A stretch of 64,000 nt of DNA. Origin: Rhodospirillales bacterium (GTDB taxonomy: Bacteria; Pseudomonadota; Gammaproteobacteria; Nevskiales; Nevskiaceae). Made by a program: the position numbers and the translations under genes. The notes under the pieces are model-generated. The model was not told the DNA's origin and searched no databases. It saw nothing but the letters and a program-made list of their open reading frames with translations. Position 1 is the first letter of the stretch. Each line of letters begins with the position of its first letter. Positions 45,815 to 55,794 of this stretch are shown here, in pieces. The stretch lies in assembly GCA_903970615.1 (NCBI GenBank), contig CAJCJH010000060.1, positions 1-64,000 of the forward strand, written 5' to 3'.

Positions 45815-46386
45815 TTGCTGGCGACCCACTCATGCAATTCCAAGGCCGGACGTGCGACTACCGAACGGCGCGACAGACTCAATTCCACGTTGGCCGGTTC
45901 GCGCGCCTTGGTGAAGCTGGCTTCGAGGTGATCCGTCAACGGCGGCGCGCCGGCTTGCGCGTCGGCGAATTGCGCGACCACATCCGCGCGAATCTGATGC
46001 TTGCCGGGGCCGGCGTTGAGCTTAACCAAAGGCTGAATGCCGCGCCGCTGCAGCGCGATGGATTCGGCGTTGATGTACTTGTACTCGAACGGCTTGCCGC
46101 CATCCACCGATACCGTGATGCTCTGCACCAGCAGCCCCGAAACCGGCACGCCGAAATAAATGATAACGCGCGTCAGGTCTGGATACAGCAGCGTCTGCTC
46201 GGTGGTTTGCAGTTCCGCCTTGATATTGATCGCCTCTTCCTTGAGGTTCTGCAGATTCTGATCCAGCTGCTGTGCCGGATCGACCGTAGGAATGGGAATC
46301 GACTGTGGCGCGGCGTGCGCAGCACTCGCTGCGAGCAGCATCGTCAGCAGGACGCGACGTACCGGATTTGGATTAGGTAGGTTCAT
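45811..46386 (-). CDS. secreted protein, first gene of the TonB/TPR operon
   Basis: Exported protein of 191 residues with a signal peptide ending ASAAHAAP. A helical region (PAQQLDQNLQNLKEEAINIKAEL, in part LDQNLQNLKEEAINIK) is followed by a probable beta domain (TRVIIYFGVPVSGLLVQSI, KHQIRADVVAQF). No recognised family. It stands 147 bases from the gloB stop, and a TAGACT -10-like box with a weak -35 in that gap may be the operon promoter. It is coupled by ATGA to the next gene. Confidence 0.78.
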   Translation of the reverse strand: MNLPNPNPVRRVLLTMLLAASAAHAAPQSIPIPTVDPAQQLDQNLQNLKEEAINIKAELQTTEQTLLYPDLTRVIIYFGVPVSGLLVQSITVSVDGGKPFEYKYINAESIALQRRGIQPLVKLNAGPGKHQIRADVVAQFADAQAGAPPLTDHLEASFTKAREPANVELSLSRRSVVARPALELHEWVASK

Positions 46387-46533
46387 TAACTGCTTTGATT
46401 TTGACCGCTGGAACCGATGGGTCGGGCGAGTCTAGCAAATGGTTTGCGGCATAGGAAAGATCGCCCGCAAGCAGCGGTCGAACGGTCGGTCGGCGGGTGC
46501 AAGCGGATGACGGACAAGCTTGTGCTGCCGTGC

Positions 46534-47439
46534 TCAGCTTGCGCGAAAATCATCTTTCCAACTCCGCAACTCCGCGAACACCGCAATGGGATCGCGCAGG
46601 TCTTTCCGCGCATGTTCGCCCGCAGCTTTAGCAATTTCGACTTCACCACATCGCAGAAAGGGATTCAGTGAACGCTCGCGCGCGATCGTGCTCGGCACAC
46701 TCGGCTGCAGTTGCGCGCGCAGGCTTTTGACGCGCTCGAGTTCAGCCGCAATCGCCGCATTGCCAGGTTCTACCGCGCGTGCAAACGCGAGATTCGACAG
46801 CGTGTATTCATGCGCACAGAAAACGCCGGTCTGCGGCGGCAGTTGCGCCAGCTTCTGCAGCGAGACCTGCATCTGTGCCGGCGTGCCTTCAAACAAACGG
46901 CCGCAGCCCGATGCGAACAAGGTATCGCCGCAGAACAGCCAGCCTTGTCGCGCGGCGTAATACGCGATGTGGCCCAGCGTATGACCGGGCACGGCCAGCA
47001 CATCGAACTGCAAATCCAAGGCCTCGATCGAAACACAGTCGGCATCCTCCAGCAGATGAGTAAGCCCTTCGATTTTTGCGGCTTCCGCGCGCGGACCATA
47101 AACCGGAATGTCGAATTGCGACTTCAATACCATCACGCCGCCAATGTGATCGGGATGATGATGCGTTACCAGAATCGCGGCCAGCTTCAAATTCCGCGCT
47201 GCCAATGCGCGCTCCACCACCACTGCGTCGCCGGGGTCGACGATCAGCGACTCACGGCCGTTGTGAATCAGCCATAAATAATTGTCGTTGAACGCGGCGA
47301 GCGGCAGTACTTCGAGCGCCGACGCTTTTTCAATTTCGTTAGTCGCAAAACCTGAATGTGTGTCATCTGCCGAGGTGCCAGCCGCAAACTTTTCGTCGCG
47401 CGCCGGTCTGCTGTCTGAATTGCCTGCTCGGTTTATCAT
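46534..47439 (-). CDS. gloB: hydroxyacylglutathione hydrolase (glyoxalase II)
   Basis: Metallo-beta-lactamase-fold enzyme that hydrolyses S-lactoylglutathione to lactate and glutathione, finishing methylglyoxal detoxification. It is 301 residues, longer than the usual 250-260. The metal motif THHHPDHIGG gives His93, His95, Asp97 and His98. Further ligands are in VPGHTLGHIAYY, FCGDTLFASGCGRLFEG and CAHEYTLSN. Family homology begins at LEVLPLAAFNDNYLWLI (about residue 42), leaving an extra 40 or so polar residues. No ATG, GTG or TTG exists in frame between ATG 47439 and that point. Confidence 0.92.
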   Translation of the reverse strand: MINRAGNSDSRPARDEKFAAGTSADDTHSGFATNEIEKASALEVLPLAAFNDNYLWLIHNGRESLIVDPGDAVVVERALAARNLKLAAILVTHHHPDHIGGVMVLKSQFDIPVYGPRAEAAKIEGLTHLLEDADCVSIEALDLQFDVLAVPGHTLGHIAYYAARQGWLFCGDTLFASGCGRLFEGTPAQMQVSLQKLAQLPPQTGVFCAHEYTLSNLAFARAVEPGNAAIAAELERVKSLRAQLQPSVPSTIARERSLNPFLRCGEVEIAKAAGEHARKDLRDPIAVFAELRSWKDDFRAS

Positions 47440-47474
47440 GGCCGCATCGTCGCAATGCAATGAAGGAGCGTCAA

Positions 47475-48257
47475 ATGCCGAACTCACTTGCGATCCGCGG
47501 CGGCCGGCCGTTTTCGCGCTCGGCCCTGACTCGGTGGCTGCGCAGCCAGCGCGGTCAGCGTCTGCTCGGCGCCGAGCAAACCGAACTGGCGCACGTGCTG
47601 CCAGAGCTGTTCGGCCGCCATATTTTGCAGATCGGCAATTGGGGCAATGGCCTCGACCTGCTGAAATCCGCCGATATGCCGCATCGCGCGGTGCTCGGCA
47701 CGCTCGGCGAATTCGATTCGCAATCACTCGTGCAGCCCGAACAGTTGCCGATCCAGAGTAAAAGTGTGGACGCGATTGTGCTGCCGCACACGCTCGAATT
47801 TTCGAGCCAGCCGCATCATGTTTTACGTGAAGTGAATCGCGCGCTCACCGATCGTGGCCGCCTGCTGATTCTCGGGTTCAACCCGCACAGCTTGTGGGGT
47901 TGGCGCGAACGCCTTGGCCCGCGTTATTCCGCGTTTCCGGCCGGTGCGCGATTTTTTGGTGTCGGCCGGCTCGGCGACTGGCTCGAACTGCTCGATTTTG
48001 AAGTCGAACAAGTGCGCCGTTTCGGCATCGGTTTTCCGTGGGCCGCGCCGCGCAGCGCTGGCGAGCCGTTCAGCCTGCGCAATTTGATCAATCCGTTCAT
48101 GGAAAGTTATCTGATCGTCGCCAAGAAGCGCGTGCTGCCGATGTCGCTGATCGCGCGCCTGCCGCGTGCGCAGGTGCGGCAACTGGTGCCGGTGTTGGGA
48201 GCGGCGGTGCCGAGCGGATCGTCCGTGGTGCCGGAATCCAGCCCGCGCGACGAATGA
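47475..48257 (+). CDS. yafS: class I SAM-dependent methyltransferase, YafS-like
   Basis: Predicted methyltransferase of 260 residues with a Rossmann-type core ([54 protein letters not shown]). The first SAM motif is degenerate, as is common in this family. In Escherichia coli yafS lies between gloB and rnhA, exactly as here. ATG 47475 follows AAGGAG by seven to eight bases and is preferred over an ATG 15 bases earlier. The stop overlaps rnhA (ATGA). The substrate is unknown. Confidence 0.85.
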   Translation: MPNSLAIRGGRPFSRSALTRWLRSQRGQRLLGAEQTELAHVLPELFGRHILQIGNWGNGLDLLKSADMPHRAVLGTLGEFDSQSLVQPEQLPIQSKSVDAIVLPHTLEFSSQPHHVLREVNRALTDRGRLLILGFNPHSLWGWRERLGPRYSAFPAGARFFGVGRLGDWLELLDFEVEQVRRFGIGFPWAAPRSAGEPFSLRNLINPFMESYLIVAKKRVLPMSLIARLPRAQVRQLVPVLGAAVPSGSSVVPESSPRDE

Positions 48258-48757
48258 AGCAAATCATCGCGTATACCGACGGCGCTTGCCGCGGCAATCC
48301 CGGACCGGGCGGCTGGGGCGCGTGGCTGCGCTGGAATGGCCACGAAAAACGCCTCAGCGGCGGCGAGTTGCAAACTACCAACAACCGCATGGAATTGATG
48401 GGCGCGATCAGCGCGCTGGAATCCCTGCGCGAACCTTGCGCGGTTAATCTGCATACCGATTCTAGTTATGTGATGCGCGGCCTCACCGAATGGCTGCCGG
48501 GCTGGAAAGCCAAAGGCTGGCGCACGGCCGATAAAAAGCCGGTGAAGAATCAGGATTTATGGATGCGGCTGGATGCCGCGGCGGCGCGCCATCAGGTCGA
48601 TTGGAAGTGGGTGAAAGGGCACAGCGGCGATGTCGGTAATGAGTTGGCGGATGAGTTGGCGAATCTCGGGCTGGACCAGACTTTGCTCAACCGTTCCGCA
48701 TCCATCGCAAGTAAAAATAGCCAGCAAAATAATCATGAGCGCCTGATCGAACCATGA
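48254..48757 (+). CDS. rnhA: ribonuclease HI
   Basis: Degrades the RNA strand of RNA-DNA hybrids. The 167-residue product has the catalytic residues in [17 protein letters not shown] (Asp9), [14 protein letters not shown] (Glu47), HTDSSYV (Asp69) and [15 protein letters not shown] (His and Asp). ATG 48254 overlaps the yafS stop, and its own TGA overlaps the dnaQ start, so three genes are translated as a chain. A short tail of about 20 residues extends beyond the usual C-terminus. Confidence 0.96.
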   Translation: MKQIIAYTDGACRGNPGPGGWGAWLRWNGHEKRLSGGELQTTNNRMELMGAISALESLREPCAVNLHTDSSYVMRGLTEWLPGWKAKGWRTADKKPVKNQDLWMRLDAAAARHQVDWKWVKGHSGDVGNELADELANLGLDQTLLNRSASIASKNSQQNNHERLIEP

Positions 48758-49512
48758 CCCGCCAGATCGTCCTCGACACTGAAACCACTGGCCTCGAAAC
48801 CAGCCTCGGCAATCGCATCATCGAAATCGGCTGTGTCGAGTTGCGTAGTCGTCGCGTCGTCAGCGAGCAGCGCTGGTATCTCAATCCGGATCGAGACAGT
48901 GAGCCGGGGGCATTCGATAAGCACGGCATCAAACGCGAATTCCTGGCGGATAAGCAGCGGTTTCCGCAGATCGCCGATGAACTGCTGAAACTGCTGAACG
49001 GCGCCGAGTTGATCATCCATAACGCCGCGTTCGATATCGGCTTCCTCGATTACGAACTCGAACGCGCTGGACGTGCCGAACGCATCGCTGGGCTATGCAG
49101 TGTGATCGATACGGTATCGATGGCGCGACGCCTGCATCCGGGCCAAAAAGCGACTCTCGACGCGCTCTGCAAACGCTACGGCGTCGACAATACGCAACGT
49201 ACCTTGCATGGCGCCTTGCTCGACGCGCGGCTACTGGCGGAAGTGTATCTGGCGATGACCGGCGGGCAGTCCGCACTCGGTCTGGAAAGTGCGGCCGGCA
49301 GCGTCGGCACGACTACAGCCGAAGCCGCGCTTGCCGAATTGTTCGGCGGCCCATTGCAGCCCTTGAGCGTGATTCGCGCAAGCGATAGCGAACTGGCGAT
49401 ACATCGTGAGCGGCTCGCCGCCATCGAGAAAAAATCCGGCGCCATTCTGTGGCAGGACGCAGTAATTGCTGATGTCCAGATCAATTCTCCGGCCGCAGTG
49501 CCAGGGCCGTAA
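48754..49512 (+). CDS. dnaQ: DNA polymerase III epsilon subunit (3'-5' proofreading exonuclease)
   Basis: Proofreading exonuclease of the replicative polymerase, 252 residues. DEDDh motifs are complete: [10 protein letters not shown] (Asp8, Glu10), [16 protein letters not shown], and [15 protein letters not shown] with the catalytic His and last Asp. The C-terminal tail that binds the alpha subunit is present. In Escherichia coli rnhA and dnaQ diverge. Here they run in the same direction with a 4-base overlap. Its last 32 bases overlap the 3' end of the convergent regulator gene. Confidence 0.96.
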   Translation: MTRQIVLDTETTGLETSLGNRIIEIGCVELRSRRVVSEQRWYLNPDRDSEPGAFDKHGIKREFLADKQRFPQIADELLKLLNGAELIIHNAAFDIGFLDYELERAGRAERIAGLCSVIDTVSMARRLHPGQKATLDALCKRYGVDNTQRTLHGALLDARLLAEVYLAMTGGQSALGLESAAGSVGTTTAEAALAELFGGPLQPLSVIRASDSELAIHRERLAAIEKKSGAILWQDAVIADVQINSPAAVPGP

Positions 49513-50416
49513 CCACTTCAAAATAGGGCGGCCGCGGGTCGCGCGAAGTGATCTCGCAAAACTCCACGGTCAGCCCCGCTTGTTCCAGACCCTTGCGCAA
49601 ATGGGCCGCGCTCATGCCGAGGTTGACGTGATCAAAGGCATCGCGCGCCACTTCGTGCCGATGTGCGTTCAGGCTCGCCAACACCAGCCGGCCTTTGGGC
49701 CGCAGCATTTTTGCCGCCGCCGTCATCACTGCCGTGGGTTGTTGCGCATAACTCAAGGCGTGCATCAGGAACACGTGATCGAACTGCATATCGGCGAACG
49801 GCAGCGACGACATATCGGCGCGGCAAAAGCTCACATTCGCCTGCGCGCGCAGGCGTTTGCGGCCGGCCGCCAAAACTTTTGCGCTGATATCGACGCAGGT
49901 CACGCTACGCGCATGGCCGGCCAGCAACTCCGCCAGCACGCCATCGCCGGAGGCGAGATCGAGCACATCGCCGAGATTCAGCAGGCCGATCAGTGCGCGC
50001 GCAGTGGCTTCCCAGGTGCGGCCGGGCGAGTAATGCAATTCCATCCGGCCGGCGACGGATTCGGCCCAGGTCTGGCCGCTTTTACGGCTCAGCACCACTT
50101 CCTCGGCGCGCTCCCGATCGAGCCGCGCCTGCGGATCATCGAGACGTTCGCGCAAGGTGCGCCAGAGTTCCGCGGCCTCGCCGCCGTCATCGTTCAGCGC
50201 ATAAAGTGCGGCGCCGCCGGTGCGTTGATCCTGCACCAGACCGGCCCGCTTCAGGCGCGATAAATGGGTAGACACTCGGCTTTGCGCCAAGCCGGTGATC
50301 TCAGTCAGTTCGGCGATCGAGAGCGCATGGATTTCGAGCAGCAGCAACAGCCGCAGACGGCTCGGGTCCGCCAGCAGGCGCGACAGTTCGGAGCTTTGTT
50401 CGATGCTGAGTTTCAT
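49481..50416 (-). CDS. ArsR-family regulator fused to a SAM-dependent methyltransferase
   Basis: Protein of 311 residues. Residues 1-90 form a winged-helix ArsR-type DNA-binding domain (LLADPSRLRLLLLLE, SIAELTEITGLAQSRVSTHL, RLKRAGLVQDQRTGG). A methyltransferase domain begins near 110 with the SAM motif VLDLASGDGVLAELL, then VTCVDISAKVLAAG and MLRPKGRLVLASLN. This architecture is known in Proteobacteria, often near methionine or SAM-cycle genes. No such genes are adjacent here. It probably senses a small molecule through the methyltransferase fold. It faces dnaQ tail to tail with a 32-base coding overlap. Confidence 0.88.
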   Translation of the reverse strand: MKLSIEQSSELSRLLADPSRLRLLLLLEIHALSIAELTEITGLAQSRVSTHLSRLKRAGLVQDQRTGGAALYALNDDGGEAAELWRTLRERLDDPQARLDRERAEEVVLSRKSGQTWAESVAGRMELHYSPGRTWEATARALIGLLNLGDVLDLASGDGVLAELLAGHARSVTCVDISAKVLAAGRKRLRAQANVSFCRADMSSLPFADMQFDHVFLMHALSYAQQPTAVMTAAAKMLRPKGRLVLASLNAHRHEVARDAFDHVNLGMSAAHLRKGLEQAGLTVEFCEITSRDPRPPYFEVVTALALRPEN

Positions 50417-50470
50417 GCGGCTTCAAGGCATGAATACGGCACGGTACGCCCCTTGGTTGCCCCGATCATG

Positions 50471-50501
50471 ACCGGCTCCGCAAAGCATGCGCGGAGCCGG
50501 T
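50471..50501. other. strong GC-rich hairpin between phasin and ArsR genes
   Basis: Perfect 11-bp stem ACCGGCTCCGC / GCGGAGCCGGT with a 9-base loop, lying 94 bases past the phasin stop on the minus strand. No T-run follows on either side. It may stabilise the phasin mRNA end or attenuate read-through into the regulator. Nothing else is seen in 50417-50594. Confidence 0.45.
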
Positions 50502-50594
50502 CGGATTCAGCGGATTCCAGACGCGGCGCATCGATCAATGCATCGATCCACCGGGCCGCAATTGCAAGATCAACTCGGCGATCGGCTACCGCGA

Positions 50595-51350
50595 TCAACC
50601 CTGGGATTTGATCGCATCCGTAACCGCGCTGACGGCGCTGGAAACCGCCGATGAAACATTCTGCGAAATAGTGGACGCGGCCTGACTGACGCTCTCCACC
50701 GCAGAACTCGCCGCTTCTTTCGCCTTGCTGGTGGCACGGCCTGCGCGCGAAGTCGGCGGCGCCACACGCGCAACAGCGAGATTCAGGCTGGCGGCGGCGC
50801 TCTTGGCGCTGGCCTGCACATTCTTCACGACTTTCTTTGCAGTTTTAACCGCGGCCTTTTCCTGCTGCACGACTTTCTTTTCAACGCTGGCGACGGTTTT
50901 CTTGATGTCTTTCTTCGCCTGCTTGCCGGCTTTTTCGGCCGATTTGCCAATGTTCTTTACCGCTTTTTTCGCTGGCGCCACGGCCTTCTTCAGCTGCGCT
51001 TCGCTGACCTTCACGCCACTCGTACCTTTCTGCACCAGCTTGGCCAGTTCGCTACGCGCTTCGGCCACCACGTTCAAGGATTCGCGGGCGTGCGCGATCA
51101 CCGTATTCACGGTTTCCTGCAGCAGATCGATCTGCTCTTTCGCCACACCTTTGATATCCGATTTATCGGCTTTCCTGATCGTCGCAATGGCGGTCTTGTA
51201 ATAGTCGTTGAGCGCCTTCAACTCTTTGTCTGCGAGCTTTTGCACGCCCTTGTAGAGAATCTTGTTGGCGGTCGCCACCAGATCGAGCGAGTCCTTGCGA
51301 AGTTTTTCAACCTGGCGCTTCAATTGATCAAAACGAACATTTGCAGCCAT
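50595..51350 (-). CDS. phasin family protein with a Lys/Ala-rich histone-like tail (PhaF-like)
   Basis: Protein of 251 residues. The N-terminal part (about 1-110, starting MAANVRFDQLKRQVEKLRKD) is amphipathic helix as in phasins, which coat polyhydroxyalkanoate granules. The middle (about 115-190) is a run of Lys/Ala/Val helices such as KKAVAPAKKAVKNIGKSAEK, recalling the histone H1-like domain of PhaF that tethers granules to DNA. The C-terminus is Ala/Ser/Val-rich. AAGGAG precedes the ATG and a good promoter is present. No PHA synthase or depolymerase gene is in the window. Confidence 0.75.
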   Translation of the reverse strand: MAANVRFDQLKRQVEKLRKDSLDLVATANKILYKGVQKLADKELKALNDYYKTAIATIRKADKSDIKGVAKEQIDLLQETVNTVIAHARESLNVVAEARSELAKLVQKGTSGVKVSEAQLKKAVAPAKKAVKNIGKSAEKAGKQAKKDIKKTVASVEKKVVQQEKAAVKTAKKVVKNVQASAKSAAASLNLAVARVAPPTSRAGRATSKAKEAASSAVESVSQAASTISQNVSSAVSSAVSAVTDAIKSQG

Positions 51351-51384
51351 CGTCCAACTCCTTTAGGCGAGGAAAACTCACGGG

Positions 51385-51414
51385 ACTATAGGTGTTCGGG
51401 TTTGTGCGCGTCAA
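51385..51414 (-). promoter_or_regulatory. sigma-70 promoter of the phasin gene
   Basis: On the minus strand TTGACG (51414-51409), 18 bases, then TATAGT (51390-51385), about 35 bases upstream of the phasin start. Confidence 0.65.
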
Positions 51415-51448
51415 AGTGGCTTGCGGCCGGCACAAAGGCGCTTCCGCG

Positions 51449-51478
51449 TTGTCGCTGAATGCTGCCAGCGGCTATCAT
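51449..51478 (+). promoter_or_regulatory. sigma-70 promoter of fadBA
   Basis: TTGTCG (51449-51454), 18 bases, TATCAT (51473-51478), some 75 bases before the fadB start. It diverges from the phasin promoter only 35 bases away, so one regulator could act on both. I see no clear FadR-type operator. Confidence 0.55.
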
Positions 51479-51552
51479 CCGGCTCCCTTTCGGCGCCCCG
51501 GGCCGGTTTTCGCGGGCAACTAAAAACATCTAACTTGAAGGAGCAGCAGAAA

Positions 51553-53703
51553 ATGTATCAAGGTCAATCGATCCGGGTCGCCAAGCTGGAAGGCGACATC
51601 GCAGAGCTGTGTTTCGACCGCAAGGACGAATCCATCAACAAGTTCGATGCGCGCACCGTGCAGGAACTGGGCGAAGCCGTGGCCGCGATCAAGGCCGATG
51701 GCAGCATCAAGGGCCTGCTCGTCAGCAGCGCGAAAGATGCGTTCATCGTCGGCGCGGACATCACCGAATTCGGCAAGAGTTTCCAGCAGCCGGAAGCCGA
51801 GATCGTGCAATGGGCGACGGCAGCCAATAAGGTCTTTTCCTCGCTCGAAGATCTGCCGTTCCCGAGCGTCACCGCCATCAATGGCCTGGCACTCGGCGGC
51901 GGCTTTGAAATGGCCTTGTCGACCGACTATCGCGTGATCTCGGCCAAGGCGCAGGTCGGCTTTCCCGAAGTGAAGCTTGGCATTTTCCCCGGCTTTGGTG
52001 GCACCGTGCGTTTTCCGCGCCTGGTGGGTGCCGATAACGCAATCGAATGGATTGCCGGCGGTACGCAGAACAAGGCCGATGCCGCGCTGAAAATTCATGC
52101 TGTCGATGCGGTCGTTGCACCGGAAAAACTGAAAGAGGCCGCGCTGAAACTCATCGCGCTCGCCAACGCAGGTGCCTACGACTGGAAGAAGCGCCGCGCG
52201 CAGAAAACCGGCAAGCTGCAACTGCCGCAGATCGAATCGATGATGGTGTTTGAAACCGCCAAAGGCTTCATCGCCGGCAAGGCCGGGCGCCACATGCCGG
52301 CACCGCTGGCTTCGGTGAATGTGATTCAGAAAGGCGCCGGCAAAACCCGCGACGACGCGCTGCTGATCGAATCGCAGGGCTTCGCCAAGGTCGCCAAAAC
52401 GCAGGCTGCGGATTCGCTGATCGGCCTGTTCCTGAATGATCAGCTGCTGAAGAAAAAAGGCAAGCAGTACGCCAAGATCGCACGTCCGGTAAAGCAGGCC
52501 GCGGTGCTTGGCGCCGGCATCATGGGCGGCGGCATTGCCTATCAATCGGCCTCGAAAGGCACGCCGATCATCATGAAGGACATCGCCGACAAGGCGCTCG
52601 ATCTCGGCCTTTCCGAAGCCAATAAATTGCTCAGCACGCAGGTCAAGCGCGGCAAGATGACGGCGGAGAAAATGGGCAAGGTGCTTGGCGAAATCCGTCC
52701 GACGCTGAATTACGGCGATTTCGGCCATGTCGATGTCATCGTCGAAGCGGTGGTCGAAAATCCGAAAGTGAAAAAAGCGGTGCTGGCGGAAGTGGAAGGT
52801 GTGGCACGTCCCGATGCGGTGCTGACCTCGAATACTTCGTCGATCTCGATCGACGAACTCGCCAGCGCACTCAAGCGGCCGGAAAACTTTCTCGGCATGC
52901 ACTTCTTCAATCCGGTACACAAGATGCCGCTGGTGGAAGTGATCCGCGGCGCTAAAACCAGCAACGAAGCCGTGGCAACCGTGGTCGGCTACGCCACCGC
53001 GATGGGCAAGACGCCGATCGTGGTCAACAACTGCCCCGGCTTTCTGGTGAATCGCATCCTGTTCCCGTACTTCGGCGGCTGGTCTGCGTTGCTGCGTGAC
53101 GGCGCGGATTATTTGAAGATGGACAAACTGGCGGAAAGTTTTGGCTGGCCGATGGGTCCGGCTTACTTGCAGGATGTGGTTGGCATCGATACCTCGCATC
53201 ATGTCGGCGACGTGCTGGCCGAAGGTTATCCCGATCGCATGAGCCGCGAGTTCAGAACTGCGCTCGATGTGATGTACGAAGCCAAGCGTTACGGCCAGAA
53301 AAACGGCATCGGTTTTTACAAATACGAAACCGATCCGAAGGGCAAGCCGAAAAAGACGCCGGCGCCGGATACTTACGAGCTGATCAAATCCGTGCAGCCG
53401 AATGGCACGCACGATTTTAGCGACGAGGAAATCATCGATCGCCTGATGATTCCGATGATTATCGAAACCGCGCGTTGTGTCGAAGAAAAGATCGTCGACA
53501 CGCCGAACGAGGCCGATATGGGCCTGATTCTAGGCATCGGTTTCCCTCCGCATCTCGGCGGCGCGCTGAAGTACGCGGACATCATCGGTCTGACGAATCT
53601 GGTCGAGAAGTGTGCCAAATACGCCAGCCTCGGCAAGCTCTACGAACCGACCCCACGCATGAAGGAAATGGCCGCCAACGGCGAAACCTATTACGCCAAG
53701 TAA
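51553..53703 (+). CDS. fadB: fatty acid oxidation complex subunit alpha
   Basis: Multifunctional enoyl-CoA hydratase / 3-hydroxyacyl-CoA dehydrogenase of beta-oxidation, 716 residues as usual. The hydratase domain has Glu119 and Glu139 in [19 protein letters not shown] and [17 protein letters not shown]. The dehydrogenase has the NAD motif [20 protein letters not shown] and the catalytic His in [14 protein letters not shown], with [11 protein letters not shown] further on. ATG 51553 has AAGGAG upstream. An open extension to 51421 has no homology. fadA follows 42 bases later. Confidence 0.96.
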   Translation: MYQGQSIRVAKLEGDIAELCFDRKDESINKFDARTVQELGEAVAAIKADGSIKGLLVSSAKDAFIVGADITEFGKSFQQPEAEIVQWATAANKVFSSLEDLPFPSVTAINGLALGGGFEMALSTDYRVISAKAQVGFPEVKLGIFPGFGGTVRFPRLVGADNAIEWIAGGTQNKADAALKIHAVDAVVAPEKLKEAALKLIALANAGAYDWKKRRAQKTGKLQLPQIESMMVFETAKGFIAGKAGRHMPAPLASVNVIQKGAGKTRDDALLIESQGFAKVAKTQAADSLIGLFLNDQLLKKKGKQYAKIARPVKQAAVLGAGIMGGGIAYQSASKGTPIIMKDIADKALDLGLSEANKLLSTQVKRGKMTAEKMGKVLGEIRPTLNYGDFGHVDVIVEAVVENPKVKKAVLAEVEGVARPDAVLTSNTSSISIDELASALKRPENFLGMHFFNPVHKMPLVEVIRGAKTSNEAVATVVGYATAMGKTPIVVNNCPGFLVNRILFPYFGGWSALLRDGADYLKMDKLAESFGWPMGPAYLQDVVGIDTSHHVGDVLAEGYPDRMSREFRTALDVMYEAKRYGQKNGIGFYKYETDPKGKPKKTPAPDTYELIKSVQPNGTHDFSDEEIIDRLMIPMIIETARCVEEKIVDTPNEADMGLILGIGFPPHLGGALKYADIIGLTNLVEKCAKYASLGKLYEPTPRMKEMAANGETYYAK

Positions 53704-54906
<1,203 letters not shown>

Positions 54907-54937
54907 TCGCGTAGCCTTCATCAAAAAAACTCGGCAA

Positions 54938-54966
54938 AAAGCCGGCATTCTTGCCGGCTTTCTACT
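54938..54966 (+). terminator. rho-independent terminator of fadBA
   Basis: Ten-base stem AAAGCCGGCA / TGCCGGCTTT (54938-54947, 54952-54961) with a TTCT loop, then a pyrimidine-rich tail. It ends only about 20 bases before the next gene. Confidence 0.8.
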
Positions 54967-54984
54967 CTTTGGCATTATGATCTT

Positions 54985-55794
54985 ATGCCCCACCCACTCG
55001 ATAGCTGCCGAGCCAAGCTAAATCGCGCAGAAGAGACGATCCATAGTCTTGCCGCCGAACTTGACGCGTTCCTTAAGCTCGGCATCCCCAAGCTTCAGGT
55101 AGTTGGCAAATTCAAAGATAACGGACTCGAATATGCGCTCGTGGCATTCGGTGATCCCGAGCTCCCGCTTCGCTTTGCGGTTCTCGCCGGAGAGATCGTT
55201 CATCACATGCGTTCCAGCCTGGATCACGTTATCCAAGCATTGATCGTTCACAATGCTCAAACCCCGTCTCGAAATAACCAGTTCCCGATCTGTGCCACGG
55301 CCGATGAGTTTAAGCACGCTTGTTCTAGGGGCCGCATAAGTGGAGTGAGCGCATCAGCCTCCAAGCTCATCGAAACAGTACAACCGTTTACAAGCCCGAC
55401 TCCCGACGACACAGTTCTCAGCGTCGTCAATCAATACGATATCCTCGACAAGCACAAACTACTTGTTGTTGTAACAACCGCAGTTGCCGTCGGGAATACC
55501 GTGACCATTGGCGTTCATCCTGATATTGCTTTATCCCGGACAAGGCAAGGAAAGACGCCCAGCATGGTTGGCTTCGGAGACCCATCGCCAAGGAAACTGA
55601 GTTTGCAAGGTGTTGAAGTCTTAACCATTCGCCTTTCGGAACCAGCGCCAGAGCTCGTTGCAAACGCCAACATCGTCCCGCAAATCGCATTCGAAGAGTG
55701 CGGTCGAGTGAAACTGGCTCCCGTGATCGAAAACCTCACGGGGTTGCTTACTGGTACACGGCACACGGTAGAGTCCTTCAGCGTCGAGTTCTGA
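54985..55794 (+). CDS. conserved hypothetical protein with an H-x2-R-S-x-L-D-H motif
   Basis: Protein of 269 residues whose function I do not know. The pattern fits a widespread uncharacterised family that I recall from many bacterial genomes. It has an N-terminal helix (KLNRAEETIHSLAAELDAFL), then GEIVHHMRSSLDHVIQALI with a conserved His-Arg-Ser-Leu-Asp-His core, NNQFPIC, and a DKHKLLVVV segment. No signal peptide or membrane helix is present. Base composition is visibly more AT-rich than the neighbours and codon choice differs (TTGTTGTAACAACC-type runs), suggesting acquisition by transfer. A TATGAT box ends a few bases before the ATG, so the mRNA may be nearly leaderless. Confidence 0.75.
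   Translation: MPHPLDSCRAKLNRAEETIHSLAAELDAFLKLGIPKLQVVGKFKDNGLEYALVAFGDPELPLRFAVLAGEIVHHMRSSLDHVIQALIVHNAQTPSRNNQFPICATADEFKHACSRGRISGVSASASKLIETVQPFTSPTPDDTVLSVVNQYDILDKHKLLVVVTTAVAVGNTVTIGVHPDIALSRTRQGKTPSMVGFGDPSPRKLSLQGVEVLTIRLSEPAPELVANANIVPQIAFEECGRVKLAPVIENLTGLLTGTRHTVESFSVEF

Noticed and set aside
50471-50501. Rho-independent terminator of the phasin gene
   Set aside because: The stem is excellent but no T-run follows on either strand, so it is listed only as a hairpin.
51520-53412. 630-codon open frame antisense to fadB
   Set aside because: The fadB product is unambiguous on the other strand. The antisense translation is His/Arg-rich with no domain or ribosome-binding site.
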